In this document: positions 47,801 to 61,800 of the stretch, one piece after another
Position numbering within the stretch: the first letter of the stretch is position 1
How the letters are laid out: each line of letters begins with the position of its first letter
NCBI GenBank assembly: GCA_009741485.1
Contig: CM019214.1
Location: forward strand, 9,053,662 to 9,117,661
Reading direction: 5' to 3'
DNA from: Malurus cyaneus samueli
Taxonomy: Eukaryota > Chordata > Aves > Passeriformes > Maluridae
DNA length: 64,000 nucleotides
Position numbers and translations under genes: made by a program
The notes under the pieces: model-generated
What the model was told of the DNA's origin: nothing
Databases searched by the model: none
Seen by the model: only the letters and a program-made list of their open reading frames with translations

Positions 47801-50800
47801 CCTCTAGGAGGAAGGCTGTATCACATCCAAGGAAAGGTCAGTGGAGGCTGTGAGGTGGATGGGAACCTTAGAAAAGGCGCACATGACTTCTGCAATGCAG
47901 CAGGAAACTTCTGCAGCTCATGCTTCACCTCAAGTGCTTCAGTGGAAGCAGCAATGACTGTGCAGCTCGAGTGCTCTGCAGATGTTGAGGTCTCCTTTAG
48001 CCCTGGGTCTTGTTCTTGTTCTCATACAAGAATCTCTTCTTCAGAGCCTCGCTCACCTCCCACAGCTGCATTGGCCCCAGAAGCCAGGGAGCTTCTCATA
48101 AACATCCTGACTGTGCTCTCGTGACAGGTTTTGAGCCCAGGGAGATGCCAAGGCTTGCCAGGAGTCAGAGATGCAGCTTGGTCTGCAGCAGGAACCTTGG
48201 CTCTTTGTCTATGGGGGAGCCTGCCAGAATTCCAAGGAGATTTATCAGAGCTGCCTGAGCTGCAGTGACTGAAACGAGGGTATGTGGGGATCTGCAGCAT
48301 GGGGACAGCAGAAAGTCAAGGTCCTGCAACTGCATTGATTGCACCAGGGCTAAATTTTCTCCATCAACTGCTGAGAATGCATCGTGTTTATTATTAGACA
48401 CTGCTGCTTCTCTTGTTGTGAACAGTTGCATATATTAATACTCAAAGGAACGCGGTAAAATCACGTGCCCACGGCTTTTTATAGTATCTGGAGTTCAAAA
48501 AAAGCACAGGGTGCTTTTAGCCAGATTGCAACATTTTTGTCTCACCCATCTGATGGGCTGTCTGTTCCACATCCATTCATTTTCTGCTTAAAAGGTCATG
48601 TTTAATTTTCCAAACGAGCTACCCCCACCAGCACGGGTTGCTCATCTCTAGACAATGCCTTTTGCTCTTTCCAAGGCGAGGCATCGCTGTATTTTTCCTT
48701 TGCTGAAAGGGTGCTTGTGCTTACAAGGCTTGTGTGCAGTGAGGGAGAAAAAACATCTGCCACCAGTGACTTCCTAGACATGGTATATTTACAAACCTTG
48801 TTAGTTGCCATGAATACGTCATGCCTGGCTGATGCCCTTATGGGTGAAGCAAAATTGTGTGAAGGGTATTCTGTTCTCTACCACCCTGGGGAAAGGGTCT
48901 TGTTCTGTAGAGGCTGCACATGGGTGTGAGAGCCCCAGGGGATGGGGAGAATATCCTGCAATTCACTTAAACCCCAAACCAACTGGGCATCTTTTAAAGT
49001 TCTGTCATGGTTAGGTAATTGCAATGTATCTCCTGAGTCCCACAGCAGCATGAGACCTCACATTCACCAGTTTTGGTCTAAGGTCCTGCCTAAAAAATGT
49101 GGTTCCAGAGGAATGGTCTCAAATTTCTCCCGTGCACCTGCTAGTCTTCATCCACAGAAGGGACAATCTGGTGCCACCACTGCTGTCAGCTGGAGGAGTT
49201 CCTCTCCGATGTTATCTTCCAAAGCCCCGTCACTGTGAGAGGCTCTGAGGCTCTGCGTCCATACTGTTCCAAAATCCCAAATACCAGTTAATGATAGGAA
49301 GGTACGTGGCTCTCATAAGAGAGCTCATATGAAAAGGTGAGCTCTTTTTCCAAAAGCCTCCTTTCGACAGGATCAATTTTACTGAGATCCTCTTTCTCTG
49401 TTTCCAGAACAGGAACAATGTTCTTAATTTCCTTTAGCGTACTAACACCTCCTGACAACATCTTTTGTTATCACTCATGTTACACGTTGCAGTCCAAAAT
49501 TCTGCTCCTCTTGTAGCTTGGTTCTGAGGACATCCCAGAGAAGGTGCTGACCCTCAGAGTGTCTGCAACACTGGTTATTTTGAAACCATGCAGTAGATTA
49601 CCCTTAGAAGTTCGTGTAAGCGATAGTTAAACCTTATGTAATAACTCTGATTTGGCCTAAGTGAAAACAGATACTCTGAACATGATAAACATGTATAAGT
49701 CAGTACTCAGAGGGCTGGAATTCCTCTTCCACGCCAACACCTATTTTTGTAGCAAGACATTTTATCCTGATTTAACTTTCTCAGCCTTTAGTTGAAGAAT
49801 TTGGAAGTGTTCAGGACTATTTACATTGGCCAAATAAACCTCCCAACAACTGTTTCCCAAACAGTGAAACTTGGGACTCACCCAGGTGCAAAACTAACTA
49901 AAGATTCACTCCATTGGTTTTTGTTGTGCTTTAAAATGAAAATTGTGCTATGCCAGTTTTTTTCATGGACATTTTTCTGTCTGTTCCTCTAGCATCTTTT
50001 CATAAACAATTGCCTCCCACTTTAAAAGAAATATCTTAACTGCTGCCTCCTTGGTTTTGTAATGAAACAGAAACAAGAGCCTTTTGTAAAGAATATTGTC
50101 ATGGTGCTAAAGCTGTAGAGGTGGAGTAGCAGATCATTGCCTTCAGCTTTCCTGCAACATCACTTCAGTGATATTGTCTCGTATTTTCCCCCTTGAACTG
50201 TGGAGGCAATTTCTGTGTGCCCTCCTGGATGTGGAGGCTGCTCTTTGTGGGCACATCACCTGAATGCCAATGGGCCCAATTGCGGTGCTTTCCAATCCAT
50301 CGGTGTTTTTGAGGGCAGCTGCACATAGATAGGTGCTCTCAGCTCCCCTAAACCTTCATTCCTTTTCCCTTTCGTGCTTGAACTCTGAGGTTTGCAAACA
50401 CTGTCACTTCCTAGCTGAGGATTGCTGGGTCAGAGAGTGCTGCGTGTGGTCTCTGACTCTGCTACAGAATGCAGCAGCATGCCACAGACACAGCAAGCTG
50501 CACAAATGCACTGCCCCATCCTCTTGCCTTTTAAAGGCACGCTGGGGAGCTGGCAGCACGGCTCAAACTAAAGCAAATGTAGGAAAATTGGAGTGCATTA
50601 TAGGCTCAGCCCTGCAAAGTAGGAGCTCAGTCGATAATTCCATGTTCCCAAGATCCAGCTCCCAAGTACTTGCACAATTTAGCATCGAAGCTGAAATGTC
50701 TCACTTAGATAAAAAGCACTTTTCAGGGCTTGTAAGGATCAGGTTTGGGAAACACAGAAGTGCAAAGTGGCAGAGGGCTATGGGATGGCAAACAAAAGGC

Positions 50801-53575
50801 ACAGAGCCAGGGCTGAGATAAGGGATGGGATTAAAACACTGATACCAGCAGGTGAAGGGCCATGGTGTAAGCTGGTACAGAGTGCACCCCAGCACAGCTC
50901 ATTGGGAAAGGATGCTGCCAGACAGAGACTGAAACACTGAAAAGCAGCTGTTGGTGGCCAGAAGAGAAGATAAATCTGTAAGCGGCAAGAACCAGTTTGT
51001 TATCTGGCTGAAGCAGTCAGGCAGCACACCCTGATAGACAAATTCAGAAAGCAATGACATTAAATAGATGTAAACAAGCTGTCTCAGCAGTAAAATTTTG
51101 TTACTAACCAATTAAATTTCATCTTCAACTCTTAGCTGGCGGCCCTGGCTCACGGCCCCTTTGCTCTTATTGTTTCACAGAGATAAAACATGTTGTATAC
51201 CATTTCCATCAAAATCAGGAGATGGATGGAAAGCCCTTCCCTTCTCTAATGAGGCTGAAAGACTCCTTACCCTACACATCAGAGAAGCCTGTCACATTTG
51301 CATTAATTGATGCTGAGAGTTTTAGGGTTGCTCAGAAAGTGTTCAGGGCCAGGGAAGGGATGAGAGGCCCATGAAAACATGTGGTTAAAGTGGATCAGGC
51401 TGTGCGTTAGTGAAGCTTGCGATTTCCCAATCAAGTGTTCCTTCCTCAGGTTCAGCATCCACACCTCACCGAGCAGCGCTGTGAGTGGGGAGCCAGAGGC
51501 CTTTTGGCAAGCGGCTGTTTCATCCTCCAAGCAGACTATTTTTATTAATGCCAGGAAAAGGCCCACAGAGCAGAAATGTGCTGCTGTTACAGCCATCACC
51601 TGCCTCATTCTGCCAATGATTTTGTCCAGGCAAGAGTTTTTGTAACTGTAAATGACAATGGAGCTTATAATTTGTACGTTACCTCTTCAGTCCTTTCAGT
51701 GCTCTTGGAGCTAATGATTTCAGCACAACTCTCATTTCACATCACCCTCACCATTTACTGAAATGGATCTGTCCTGGGGATAGTTTCTTCTTTTTATAGC
51801 ATCTTTTACTTCTGGATGGAGCTCTTCATTTCCAGGCAGGGGCTGTTGCATAATGACTGACACTAAAGTTGAGGGAAAGGAAGAAAATAAATCATGATTT
51901 AAAGAAAGCAGAAACTTCTGAAACAGTGCAAGGCTCAAGCTGTTAGTCTTGGCGAGCCAGATGCTGATGGCCTCTGTGAGCAGCAAACATCTGTAAGAAG
52001 GGGGTGATTCCTGGCTGGGACTCAACCCAGAGCAACCTACGTGTCTCCAGATACCTGCTACACCCTGCAAAATGTCATCTTTGAAAGGCTACGACACACC
52101 AGCGAGTTTTTCCTTCTTGACAGCACAAGTGTTTAAAGGCAGGCTTTAAGGAGAGCGAGCACTCCCTGGTCCCTGGGGCGCGGTGCTCACCCAGACCCTG
52201 CCTCTGGAGCAGCATTTACTGCGGAGCAGGCAGAGGAGGACGAGGAGGGGGAGATTCCTCACCCCGGCATTAATCACAGCGATAAAGCTGCTCTGAGAAA
52301 AGGCAGTGAGGGCTGTGTGAGGCTGCTCTGTGGCCCTCACCAGAGCCTCCTGGTGCTCCACTGCACCCACGCGGAGCCGGGGCCAGAGGAGCTGAGGGGG
52401 ACAAGCAGGGAAAGGCTCCTGTCAGGGCCGCAATGGCAGCACCTCAGCCCCCAGTTCTGCTCCTTGTTCCGAGCCCAGCTGGACATGGATGGTGCCCCAA
52501 AGATTGCATCCAGCCCCACGCTGCTGCCAAGCTGGTGAGAGCCAGGAGGGGAAGCGAGTGGCCATGGCTTTTCCACAGTGGGGCTGTGTGATGCCCCGAG
52601 CAAGGGGGACAGCTGTGGGAGCCCGAGGGGTGGCCGCAGGTAGCCATTCCCTGCCTTTTGGATGAGGGCTTTGCCGAGCGCTTCCCCCGGAATGAATTCA
52701 CCTTGGCCATTCATCATCACCACAGGCAATCTAATTACAGGCCTGTCTGAAAAGGAGAGGCTCATTTATAATAGAGACTTTGTTATGAAGGTGTAATACC
52801 TCCAACTACATTTTTTCAACATTTTTTAAAGGAAAATTAATTAATTGTCTGGTGCGTTTTAAAATAACCAACCTCCTGAGGTTGGCGCAGTGGCACCTCT
52901 GGTGGCGTTCCCTCCCCACCCAGCCCACCTGCTGTGTGACAGAAAAATGCTAAGATTATTTTGGCAGAGGAATAGTCTCAGAGGCTGTTGTTTATTTTCC
53001 ACAGCAGAGGAATATCTCAGGATGCAGCCTGCACCTCTGCCCTGTGGGACTGTCTCTAATTGCACGCAGCGCTCTGCAGAAGCATTCAAAATGCACAATT
53101 CAGAAAGCAGAATTAAACATGGGGAGGGGGCCACCCACATCCAGCATGAGCCCAGATTTGTCTTTAAAATAGAGGAATGTTGGAATACACTGCTTCCCTG
53201 AGAAGCACAAAAATGGATTGTGAGCTAAGGCAGCTAATCTCTACTGGCATGCACGCAGCATAGCCACCAGTGAATTGGCATGAAAGCTGAGGAGCTGGGC
53301 CGGGACGCTCAGCTCCTGCCAGCCTTTCTCACATCTGGTTTTGTTCTTTGAGCCACCTCAATGATGGAGAGTGCAGCTGGGTACTGCTCAGAAAGGCAGA
53401 AGGTAAAGAAAAGGTGTGTGTCCCTGGCACTGCCGAGGAGGAGGAGGCGTTGCAGAATGTATGGCATGCACATCACCAGCTGAAAAGTCTGCAGCAGATT
53501 GCAGCATCTCGTCATGGGAGGCAGCTTCTGCTTCAGCTGCTGCTCTTGCACAGGACAAATTGTCCCGGGTCACTC
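44849..53575. other. Non-genic unique sequence
   Basis: No gene is supported. Frames at 47397-47777 (minus, 126 codons), 47771-48124 (plus, 117 codons), 50333-50821 (plus, 162 codons) and 52337-52765 (minus, 142 codons) have no known family. The block at 52140-52720 is GC-rich with moderate CpG. A probable MIR fragment lies at 46516-46592. Confidence 0.62.
46516..46592 (+). mobile_element. Probable MIR-type ancient SINE fragment
   Basis: The series GCAGCTTTCCTATCTGCCAG, then GATGATATT, CCCACCTTGCAT, GGGTTACTG and TTAAAATGAG, follows the order of the 3' half of MIR (the part from 'CAGTTTCCTCATCTGTAAAATG' to 'GGATTAAATGAG'). MIR copies in birds are old and sparse. The match is by eye only. Confidence 0.42.
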
Positions 53576-53601
53576 AAAAAAAAAAAAAAAAAAAAAAAAA
53601 A
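53576..53601 (+). repeat. Poly-A tract (26 A)
   Basis: A run of 26 A follows about 230 bases that happen to be open on the plus strand (53348-53620). The combination could suggest a retrocopy, but the upstream protein is unrecognised and no target duplication was found, so I call only the homopolymer. Confidence 0.95.
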
Positions 53602-53840
53602 GAAGGGGCAAAAGCAGTAGATGGATGGCCTTAACCTTTCTCCTTTTTCTTGTTATCTCCAGGGCTTGCTAAGTAGTCATATCTCTTCTAGCCATGCCTT
53701 TTCATGCGGAGAGACCAAGCATTAGATGAGGCTTTGATGCAAAGAAGCAATCGCAAAAATGATGAGTCAGATCGCCAGGCATCATGAGAGAGGAATAAAC
53801 TGCAGTTGCATCTGGGATGAGAGATACTCCAGAAGCTCAG

Positions 53841-53880
53841 GAAGGGATCAACTGAGTTTCGAAGGGATCAACTGAGTTTG
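53841..53880. repeat. 20-bp tandem duplication
   Basis: Positions 53841-53860 and 53861-53880 are the same 20-mer (GAAGGGATCAACTGAGTTT plus C or G); they differ only at the last base. It is a recent-looking local duplication. Confidence 0.93.
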
Positions 53881-56800
53881 AAGTGAATGGTAGGATGTGC
53901 AAGAAAGAAAAAGTTTTTGCACAAAATAAGGGGACCATATTGCAAGAAGATACTGGTGAAAGGTTGGTATTTTTCCTGGACAGGAGAGAAGAAATGGACA
54001 CCAGAAATTCAAGGCAGGTTAGAAGGGAAGGTTTTAGAGGAAAATATTAAGGGTATGACAGGGATGATTTGACCTCTTCTGAAATCTTTCTCATTGGTTT
54101 GTATCTATTGCTGGAGTGCTATAAAAGCAATGGAGCCTGAATAGAAACCATTAGAAATAGGACTTCCAGGAGACAGAAAATTTGGGGTGTTCTTTCTAGG
54201 TGAAGCCTTCCTATAAGTAACATGATGCACAAAGTATGTGCTGCATAAAGATTGTACACACCTTCCTACACAGTGACATTCTTTACTACACCATGAGATC
54301 TGTTACCCTCATGCTTTCTCAGGTAATGCTTTCAAGGCTAATCTGACATTTAGATGTGGACAGAGGCTCTTGTTCTAATTGCTTGGAAGAATAAACCACA
54401 GGACATGTAAACTACAAACCCATGGTCAGTGAGAGCAATGGGTTTTGTGAGTATTTTGCCACGTGCTGCTCTAAATTCTACCCAAAACCAAAGGTACACA
54501 GAGAGTTTCTGCACACTGCAATCTGTTCTCCTCATAGGTGTATGGACTAGTGCTGGCAATCATAGGGTTCCTATTCCCAAGCTCCACACCAACCAGCACA
54601 GGCCAGCTGCGAGCACATTAGTGAGGTGCTGGGCTTGAGCTAGCAATGGGGTCAGCGTTCACCCCAAGAGGTCTGCCTCAAGTACACCTTATGCCCACGC
54701 CCTCCATTCAAATAAAAGGCAGGCAGATGTCTGTTCAGGTTGCAGGCCTGCATCCCTTTGAGGACAGGGAATAAGTGCACGACTGAGAATGGGTGGAGAA
54801 CAAGAAGGACTGCAGTGAAGCGATTTGAGTGTCTGCCCAGCTAAGACATGCTTCCATCTCTGCAGGATTTTTTACGTGTCTGCTTAATGGTTCTTACTTC
54901 ATAGTGTTTTCATTGCACATTCTTGTCTGTGTCTTAGCAGTACTAACCATAGAATGGTGCATGCTTTCACCCGTGGTTTTGCTATTGATGTTGAGCTACA
55001 TATCTGTTCTAATTAAGTATTCATGCAGTGATAAACACTCATTTCTTATACACGTTATGCAGAACCTTGTGTGTTTTCCTGCATTTTCATTTATTTCTTT
55101 TGCAGTGTTTAAGGAAGGACGTGATTCATTTGAAAGAAGAAAAAGAAAGATGTTTTTGAAAGGATCCTGCATAAACAGAAGAAAAAAGGCAAAGTGTAGT
55201 CCTGATAAAACTGGAGGCCAGCACAGAGCTTGGGACCTCTAGACCTTTTGCTAAGGTCTGGTGAAAAATGTGATGGAGATGCACTGGCTTTCAGCAGGCT
55301 TATGAGATAATTTTATGCAGGTCACTTCAGCAGGGGCCTGTGCTCTTGCTCCACTGTGGTTCCAGATCTGCTAAACCCACAAGCTGCTGTGTTATTGCCT
55401 ATATGGCAATGCTGACAACCCCCAAGAAATGTAGGAAATGCTGCCTTGGAAAAATGAATTTCTTAATTAATTTAATTTATTCACCTGGAAGATATTCTGC
55501 TATATGTACATGCCTGGGAACAGCTGGGCAGTTAAGCTGAGCCACTCTTAGTGCTCTTCTTGCCATTCATTCAGGGCTAGCTCTGCAGACTTTGTTGGTA
55601 CTACAGCAGCTGATGTCTCTGTTGCTTGGTAGAAATATAAAGGTCAACTGGTTTGGTTTTACAAATCCCCGAATTTTTGCCACCTTAATATGCATGTTTT
55701 CACTCCTGCCATGTGGGTCATGTCAGTATTTTAATAGTATAGCCTTTGGACTTAATTTCAGTCTCATGTTTACTGGTACCCATTGACATGACAGTGTTTT
55801 CAAAGAAGTATCAAACCTGCAGTAATATTAATATGGAATAAGCAAGAGAAAAGCCAGTCTTACAGTTTTTAGAGGGAGAAAAAAAATACTCCTGAACTTG
55901 AAAAAAGCTGGAGCCTTGATCCAAAAATTTACTGTTGCCATGCTTTATTTGATCATATTTTGAGGAAATTCATAGGCACACACATGCACACACACAAAAC
56001 AGCTGTGTTAATGGGTTTGTGTGATAAAAAATTCATTCAATTGAAAAAAAGATAATGTTACTGATTATTACTATACAACATGTAATACAGCCTAAAGCTG
56101 TATGCTGTGCCAAATGAAAGAGCTTGTCAGCAATAGTTTGAAAAAGTAAATGCTATGCATCACACTGTTTGTTGGGTTTTTCTGCACTAGACAAAGGATA
56201 CTGAGTCAAAATGCAGCGCTCTGTACAAAGGTAACTACAACCATTTACATAAAAATGATAGATTTTGGAACTCTATCTGCTGGTCAACTCCTGCTCTTGT
56301 TTACATTCTGTATTCAAGAAACCAATTTCACACTATATACATTAATGCAAAATTCAATGCTGCATGTATTGTACACCTGAAAATAAAGGAAAAGGAAAAT
56401 GAAAATAAGGTCGCAAAGCTCTTTCAACTTAGATTTTGAGATTGTGTGATACACGTATTTCTTTCTAAAACCATCACAAGAAAGCAGAAAAACAACTATT
56501 AAAAGCACCCCTGATTTCTAGACTTATTTCAGCTTGCAAACCTTCTCTGCCCTTTAGGTTCTTCTCACCCTGTATGCCAATCAGCCCAAAGATCAATCAA
56601 CACCTGGAAGGCTTCTAGCATTGCCAGATGCACTCTTTATTACAAGCTTTGCAATAAGTGCAGTGCTTCTTACAGCTCCAGCTTCTGGATTCATGTTCTT
56701 CCTTCAGCTTTCAGGGTTGAGTTTGAATGAGTAGCTTCAGGGACTGCAATGAGCTGAAAATGTTGTGGGAAACTCCTTTTCACCACTCCCGTGTGAGAAG

Positions 56801-58868
56801 TTTGATGGTAAACCCTGGGAGCTGTGGCATCTCTGCCTGTGTTATCATCCTCTCACATCGCTGGGATGAACACCCACCGGCACCTCAAATGCCATCATGG
56901 TGTGATGGGTGCTATTGAGGGTGCTCTGCTTACTGTCCCTTCCATCCAGCTCTCTCCCAAGACATGCCAAATCCTGTGATCCTCCCATTCTTTCCCTTTA
57001 TTTCACTTCTGTCCCCCATAATAAGTTCTTTTTCTCCTTTTCTTTCTTTTTCCTTTAGCCCTTCACCTTCTCAGGGACCTTTGAGTAAGGACCAGACTAT
57101 TCCTAAAAGACAAATTGCACAAAGGAGTGGCTGCCTTTTAAGGGCAGAAGCCTCATCAGAGTCAGCAATTGCTAAAGCTGGGCAGCTGCAGCGCCCACTT
57201 TGTGCTCCTACTGCTTTACAGCAGACCCAGGCAGTTGGATGGAGAAGGCTGGAGAAGGTTTCTTCTTCACTGAAGCTGGAATTTTCTATCCACAGGTTTT
57301 ACACAACCTGCCCCATGGTGCTTTGTGTTGTGACCTGACAGTTGCCAGGGGAGTAAAAGGCAGCAGAGACTGAATGCTTCAAGCCAAAGGAATTTTGCAA
57401 TATTCAGTAGAAGAAGTAGAAATGCAGGTTTGAGTTACCTTGGGAAGCCAAGCTCCACTTGCTATCAGAATTCAGCTTCAGAACGCATTATTTTTTACAT
57501 GAATTTCCAGGATTTTAGATTGTGCTTTACAGTTTCACCCTTAGAAACAGCCTTTAATTCTGGAGCCTCCAAGAGGCCATGTAATAACTGGTATGAATCC
57601 TTTCATCCATCACAGAGATGATATGTCGGGTGTTTGGAAGCACAGAATGATGCTGCACAACATTTGGAGAGAGGCAGTGAAAAATGATGTGTTCTGTGGA
57701 AGCTGCAAGAAGGAATTAGGTGGACTGAGAGGATTTCCTCAGTGGGGCGCTGGCACTGGGGCAGGTGCACACTTTGTGAAAAATTCACTGGTATCCTCCA
57801 TCAGCAGAAGCAGCTGCAGCCTTGGTAATGTGTCTCCTTCAGACCATAAGAACAGCTCTTCTTTCCTCTTCCAAGGGAAAACACTGCCCAACAAATACAT
57901 CTCACAGTTCCTGACCATTTAGGACTAGTCTCCAGTTGAGCCTTCACAAAGCCCAGAACTTCTCAGGTGGTCCTTGGGGGATCCTGGGTTTTCACTGAGC
58001 TGCACCAGCTCTGCTTGTGGCATGATGCACCTTCCCTTGTTTATTTCCAGATTATCGCCTTTGATTTTTCATCTTTATTACTGTGGATAGTCAAATAGTG
58101 AGAAACACATCAGAGGAGTCCTTAGAGCTACTTACTGGAGAAAGAGAACAGCACATCTCTTTTAATGACAGAAGAGAGAACATGGAGCCATTCAGGGGAG
58201 CTGAGAGTGGAACCAGTGCTTCACTGAGAGACCTGACATGAATCCAGTCATAAAAAATAATCACCTGCTTTAGTTTTAACTGCCACAGCTGAATTTGTGG
58301 ATTAGAAAATATGAGCTCTATCATAATCCATAGTAGGCTGATTAGTTCAGTTGTATGAGGTTCCTCTCTGACTTGAAACAGAGGAGCTGAGAAGAGTTGG
58401 TGTTACAGAAGCAGGCTAAGAATCCACGACAAGGAGCAGCTACCAGGAAGGGCTCAGGTGCAGGAGGCAGCAAAGATTTACCTCATAGGGCATTGTTGTG
58501 GGAAGCTTTTAGTAGAGAAGATTGAATAAAAAGAATCAGTGGAGTGGTCTTCTCTTTGTAAATGTGTTTTTGTCAAAAAGCAATTATTTTTTTGGAAATG
58601 TATCAAAATTTAAAATGGGAAAATGAGAAACAATTGTCTTTTGACTTTCTCATTTCACTGTGATAATGTCAAATTGTTTCATTTATTGCAAGTCAAAACA
58701 TTTCATTCAGATTTCCTCATTTGGATCGGATTTTTCTGTTGCAAGATTTGCTAGTGTATTTACATATTTCTGTCTACATATCCCGTGTTTATATTGCCTC
58801 AGTGTTGCAGTAGTATGGAATTTCTGGTTCTACCGAAAAAATTCTATCTTATTTTTTGTTCTGATTTG

Positions 58869-58899
58869 AAGTGAGTGTGCTTTAAAAACACACTCACTT
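58869..58899. repeat. Perfect 11-bp inverted repeat with 9-base loop
   Basis: AAGTGAGTGTG (58869-58879) and CACACTCACTT (58889-58899) are exact reverse complements around the loop CTTTAAAAA. The stem does not extend further. A microRNA precursor would need a longer stem, so I list it only as a hairpin-capable repeat. Confidence 0.9.
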
Positions 58900-61800
58900 A
58901 CCTACTCTGCCCCCAAAAAATAGACCTGCAGATTTTTGAGTTACCTCTGTTTCTAAAGAAAATAATTAATTTTTCCCCCAGTTTTGAGTGCACAGCAAAG
59001 CCTTCTGAGACCAAGGGAATTTTATTTGCAATCAGTCCCTTTTCTGACCTCAGGTTTTGATTCAGAGGATGCACAGTGATCAAGTAGCAGTAACCAATGG
59101 CTGAATAATACCTGTCTTTCTACTGCATTTTAAAATAATTCAGGCTATTTTCCCCTACTTTCCATACAGTCCTTAGGAGTCCTTCATCTCATAACTTGAT
59201 GGTGCCACTCTGCTCCACCACACAGTTAAGTCACAATCCCTGTGGAAATGTATCCCACAGAAAGAGCAGCTGTCCAGAAAATCCTCAGTTTCCTTTCTTA
59301 CTTTCAGCACTGTTTCCTTCTCCCAAGGTCAGCCAGTGTGTTGTGCACATGCTTCTTTTCAAGCTTGCAATGTTTCTCTTTGGATTCTCTGCACTGTTGT
59401 CTTGTGTTTTGGGTTGGCATTTTAAATGTAACCCTGAACGGTGACATTGGGAAGAATTAAACAGCGATCAAAAACCAACACTTTTTAGGAAATAACTAGT
59501 TGTGAATAGGAGTTCTTATGTATTTCTTCAAAATCCTGCAGCATCAGTCTGCAAAAAAAGGGAAGAATGAGAGATTCCAGAGACAGAGATGTCTTTCCCA
59601 AGAGGGTACGTGTCTGCACAGGGGGTGAATGCCAATTGTCCACCCTCTCCCCCTTGTGTCCAAGCCAACCTGGCAGGGAAATCAAGTGGGCTTTAGTGGA
59701 CATGTAAACCAGAAAGGCAAGATGAGCAGAGCCTTTCCCAGCCTCATGTTTTCCCTCCCCCACTGGGGCCCTTTGAAGCTGCTGCTGCATTGGTAGAGGA
59801 TGACTGAAACCTGCATTCACAGCAGCAAAAATCAGCTTAAAAAAATTCCCAGGTGAGTGTCAGGGAGCTGCTAATCAAATTGAGGGTTGATTGCAAAACT
59901 AAAAATGAAGCAAATGCTTTGCATAATTTGTCATACTGCTGCTGTATGTGCATGCGTGTGTTTATAGAATCTTCCTCAAGCATTGTGAATTGAATTAATC
60001 ATGGAAAGAGAAGCACTCCGTGTTCACATTCTTGGTGCAGCTCCAGAGATGTTTTGTATGCTCTGGACTGGTGTTAGGGCTGGGTTAAGAAATAAGGGAG
60101 AGACCAGGCCTTGTTGTCCAACTGCTGCATTTGTGATCAAGTTTTAATGCCAGTTCAAAGTATTTTGCATGGCTTGAGAAATTTTAGACAGCTTTCTGTA
60201 TTTGCTGTGTAGAAATGGAAAGAGGTGTTTTATCCCAGCTTGTAGAAATACTTAAGTTACTCTGTGCCTACTTGAGTGACCACAGCCATTGAAATAAAGC
60301 ACAGGAAATCCCAGATCCAGTTACAACACCCCAAAAATGCAGCCTTAATACATCTAAGAAGCCCCCAGAAATTTTCAGTCTGGCCCTGAAGCCAAGCTTA
60401 CTTATGTCAGCCCTCAGCCCACAGCCTGGTCCATGAATTAAATACATGCCCTTTCTCTCACAAAGACCTCACAAATTCCCCAGCCCTACCTAAGCTTGCA
60501 GAAGTTTTGTCTCATTTACACTGGTTTGGGTTGGATGAGTTAAGATTAAGCAAAGGGATTGACATTGTAAAGGAGTTGCCAGTTCTCAGATGCCTTTCAG
60601 TTGACTGCAAGTAGACCAAGCCCTTTCTCCCCGTGAAGGCTTTATGGTATAAACATCTTCTGGGCAGTGCAGATGGACTATTCTGTTCAATCAAGCCCTC
60701 TTTTGGTCTGTGAGATGAAACAAAATGACCATGGCTTATCTGACTAGCTCTAAATTCATTGTTTTGACATGTTTCTTCAGTAAAACCAAACCTAACCAAT
60801 GCCAGTCACACAAAGCATTGGACTGGACTCATCGCTTTCAATTTTTTTTTTCTTTGAGTAATGATGAAGCTTCTAAAAGGTTCCTTAAGGCCACATCATT
60901 TTCTCTCCCTTACTAATCCTGTGCTGCAGGATGCCACTGACAGTCCCTGGGTATTGTCAGACTGCTCTGCAGAGCTCCTTTCCTCCAGACTTGTGTTGTC
61001 CCACAAAGCAGTATGTAGGGATGTTTTGGCAATATGAAAGGAAATGCACTGCAAAACAGGAGCTCAGATCCCAGTGCAGCTCTCCCTCAGTGACTGATAT
61101 CTTAACCTTCAAATTCCTACCCTGTCTGATAGAAAAGGTAAAAATGGGGGAAATGGTATGAACCTACTAACTATTACCTATAACTCTCCTAAATGATCAG
61201 TGCAAATCCTCATGTGAGACAATCAATATGCTGAAGGGTCCACTGATTTGTAGTCCCTCACAAGCAAAGATCCAGGAATGTTGCTCTCCTCCTGCAGGCA
61301 AGGCTGGCTGCAGCTGGCTCAGGGGCTGAGAGAAGCCAGGCAAGCAGCAAGGTGCCTTGGGAAACAGCCAGGAACTGAAAGGAGCAGGGAGAGACCTCAA
61401 AATACCACCCAGCCTTCAGATTCCCTGCCCAGCTGGTGTGAGAGGAAGGAAAAACATGGTATTGATCCTCAAAAGATGCTTCCTTGCTTTCTGTGCCTGC
61501 CCTCATTTAGCTGCCAGGGGAATCTGGAGCAGCACATCCAGATGCTTTCCATTAAGATGTCATTCCCTCCTTGCTCAACCACCTTCACTTTTCCCTGGTC
61601 CAGTCCTCTGCTCCAGGCAGTACTTGGTGTTGTTTCTTTTTTGCCCCTCTCAGCCTCTCATCAAGGTGTGAATAACCCTTCCCACTACGTGTGAATTTGC
61701 AGGGCTCTGCTGTTCTCCTGCAGAGCTAAAAATCTTCTGCAGCAAAGCAGCTGCTGAGAAGAATTTATCTGACTAGAAGATTAGATTTCCTGAAATGCAT

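Noticed and set aside
50333..50821. 162-codon plus-strand frame
   Set aside because: No known domain, no splice or promoter context, and composition like its surroundings.
53348..53620. Retrocopied gene ending in the 26-A tract
   Set aside because: The translation is not recognised, no target duplication was found and the frame is also matched by overlapping frames.
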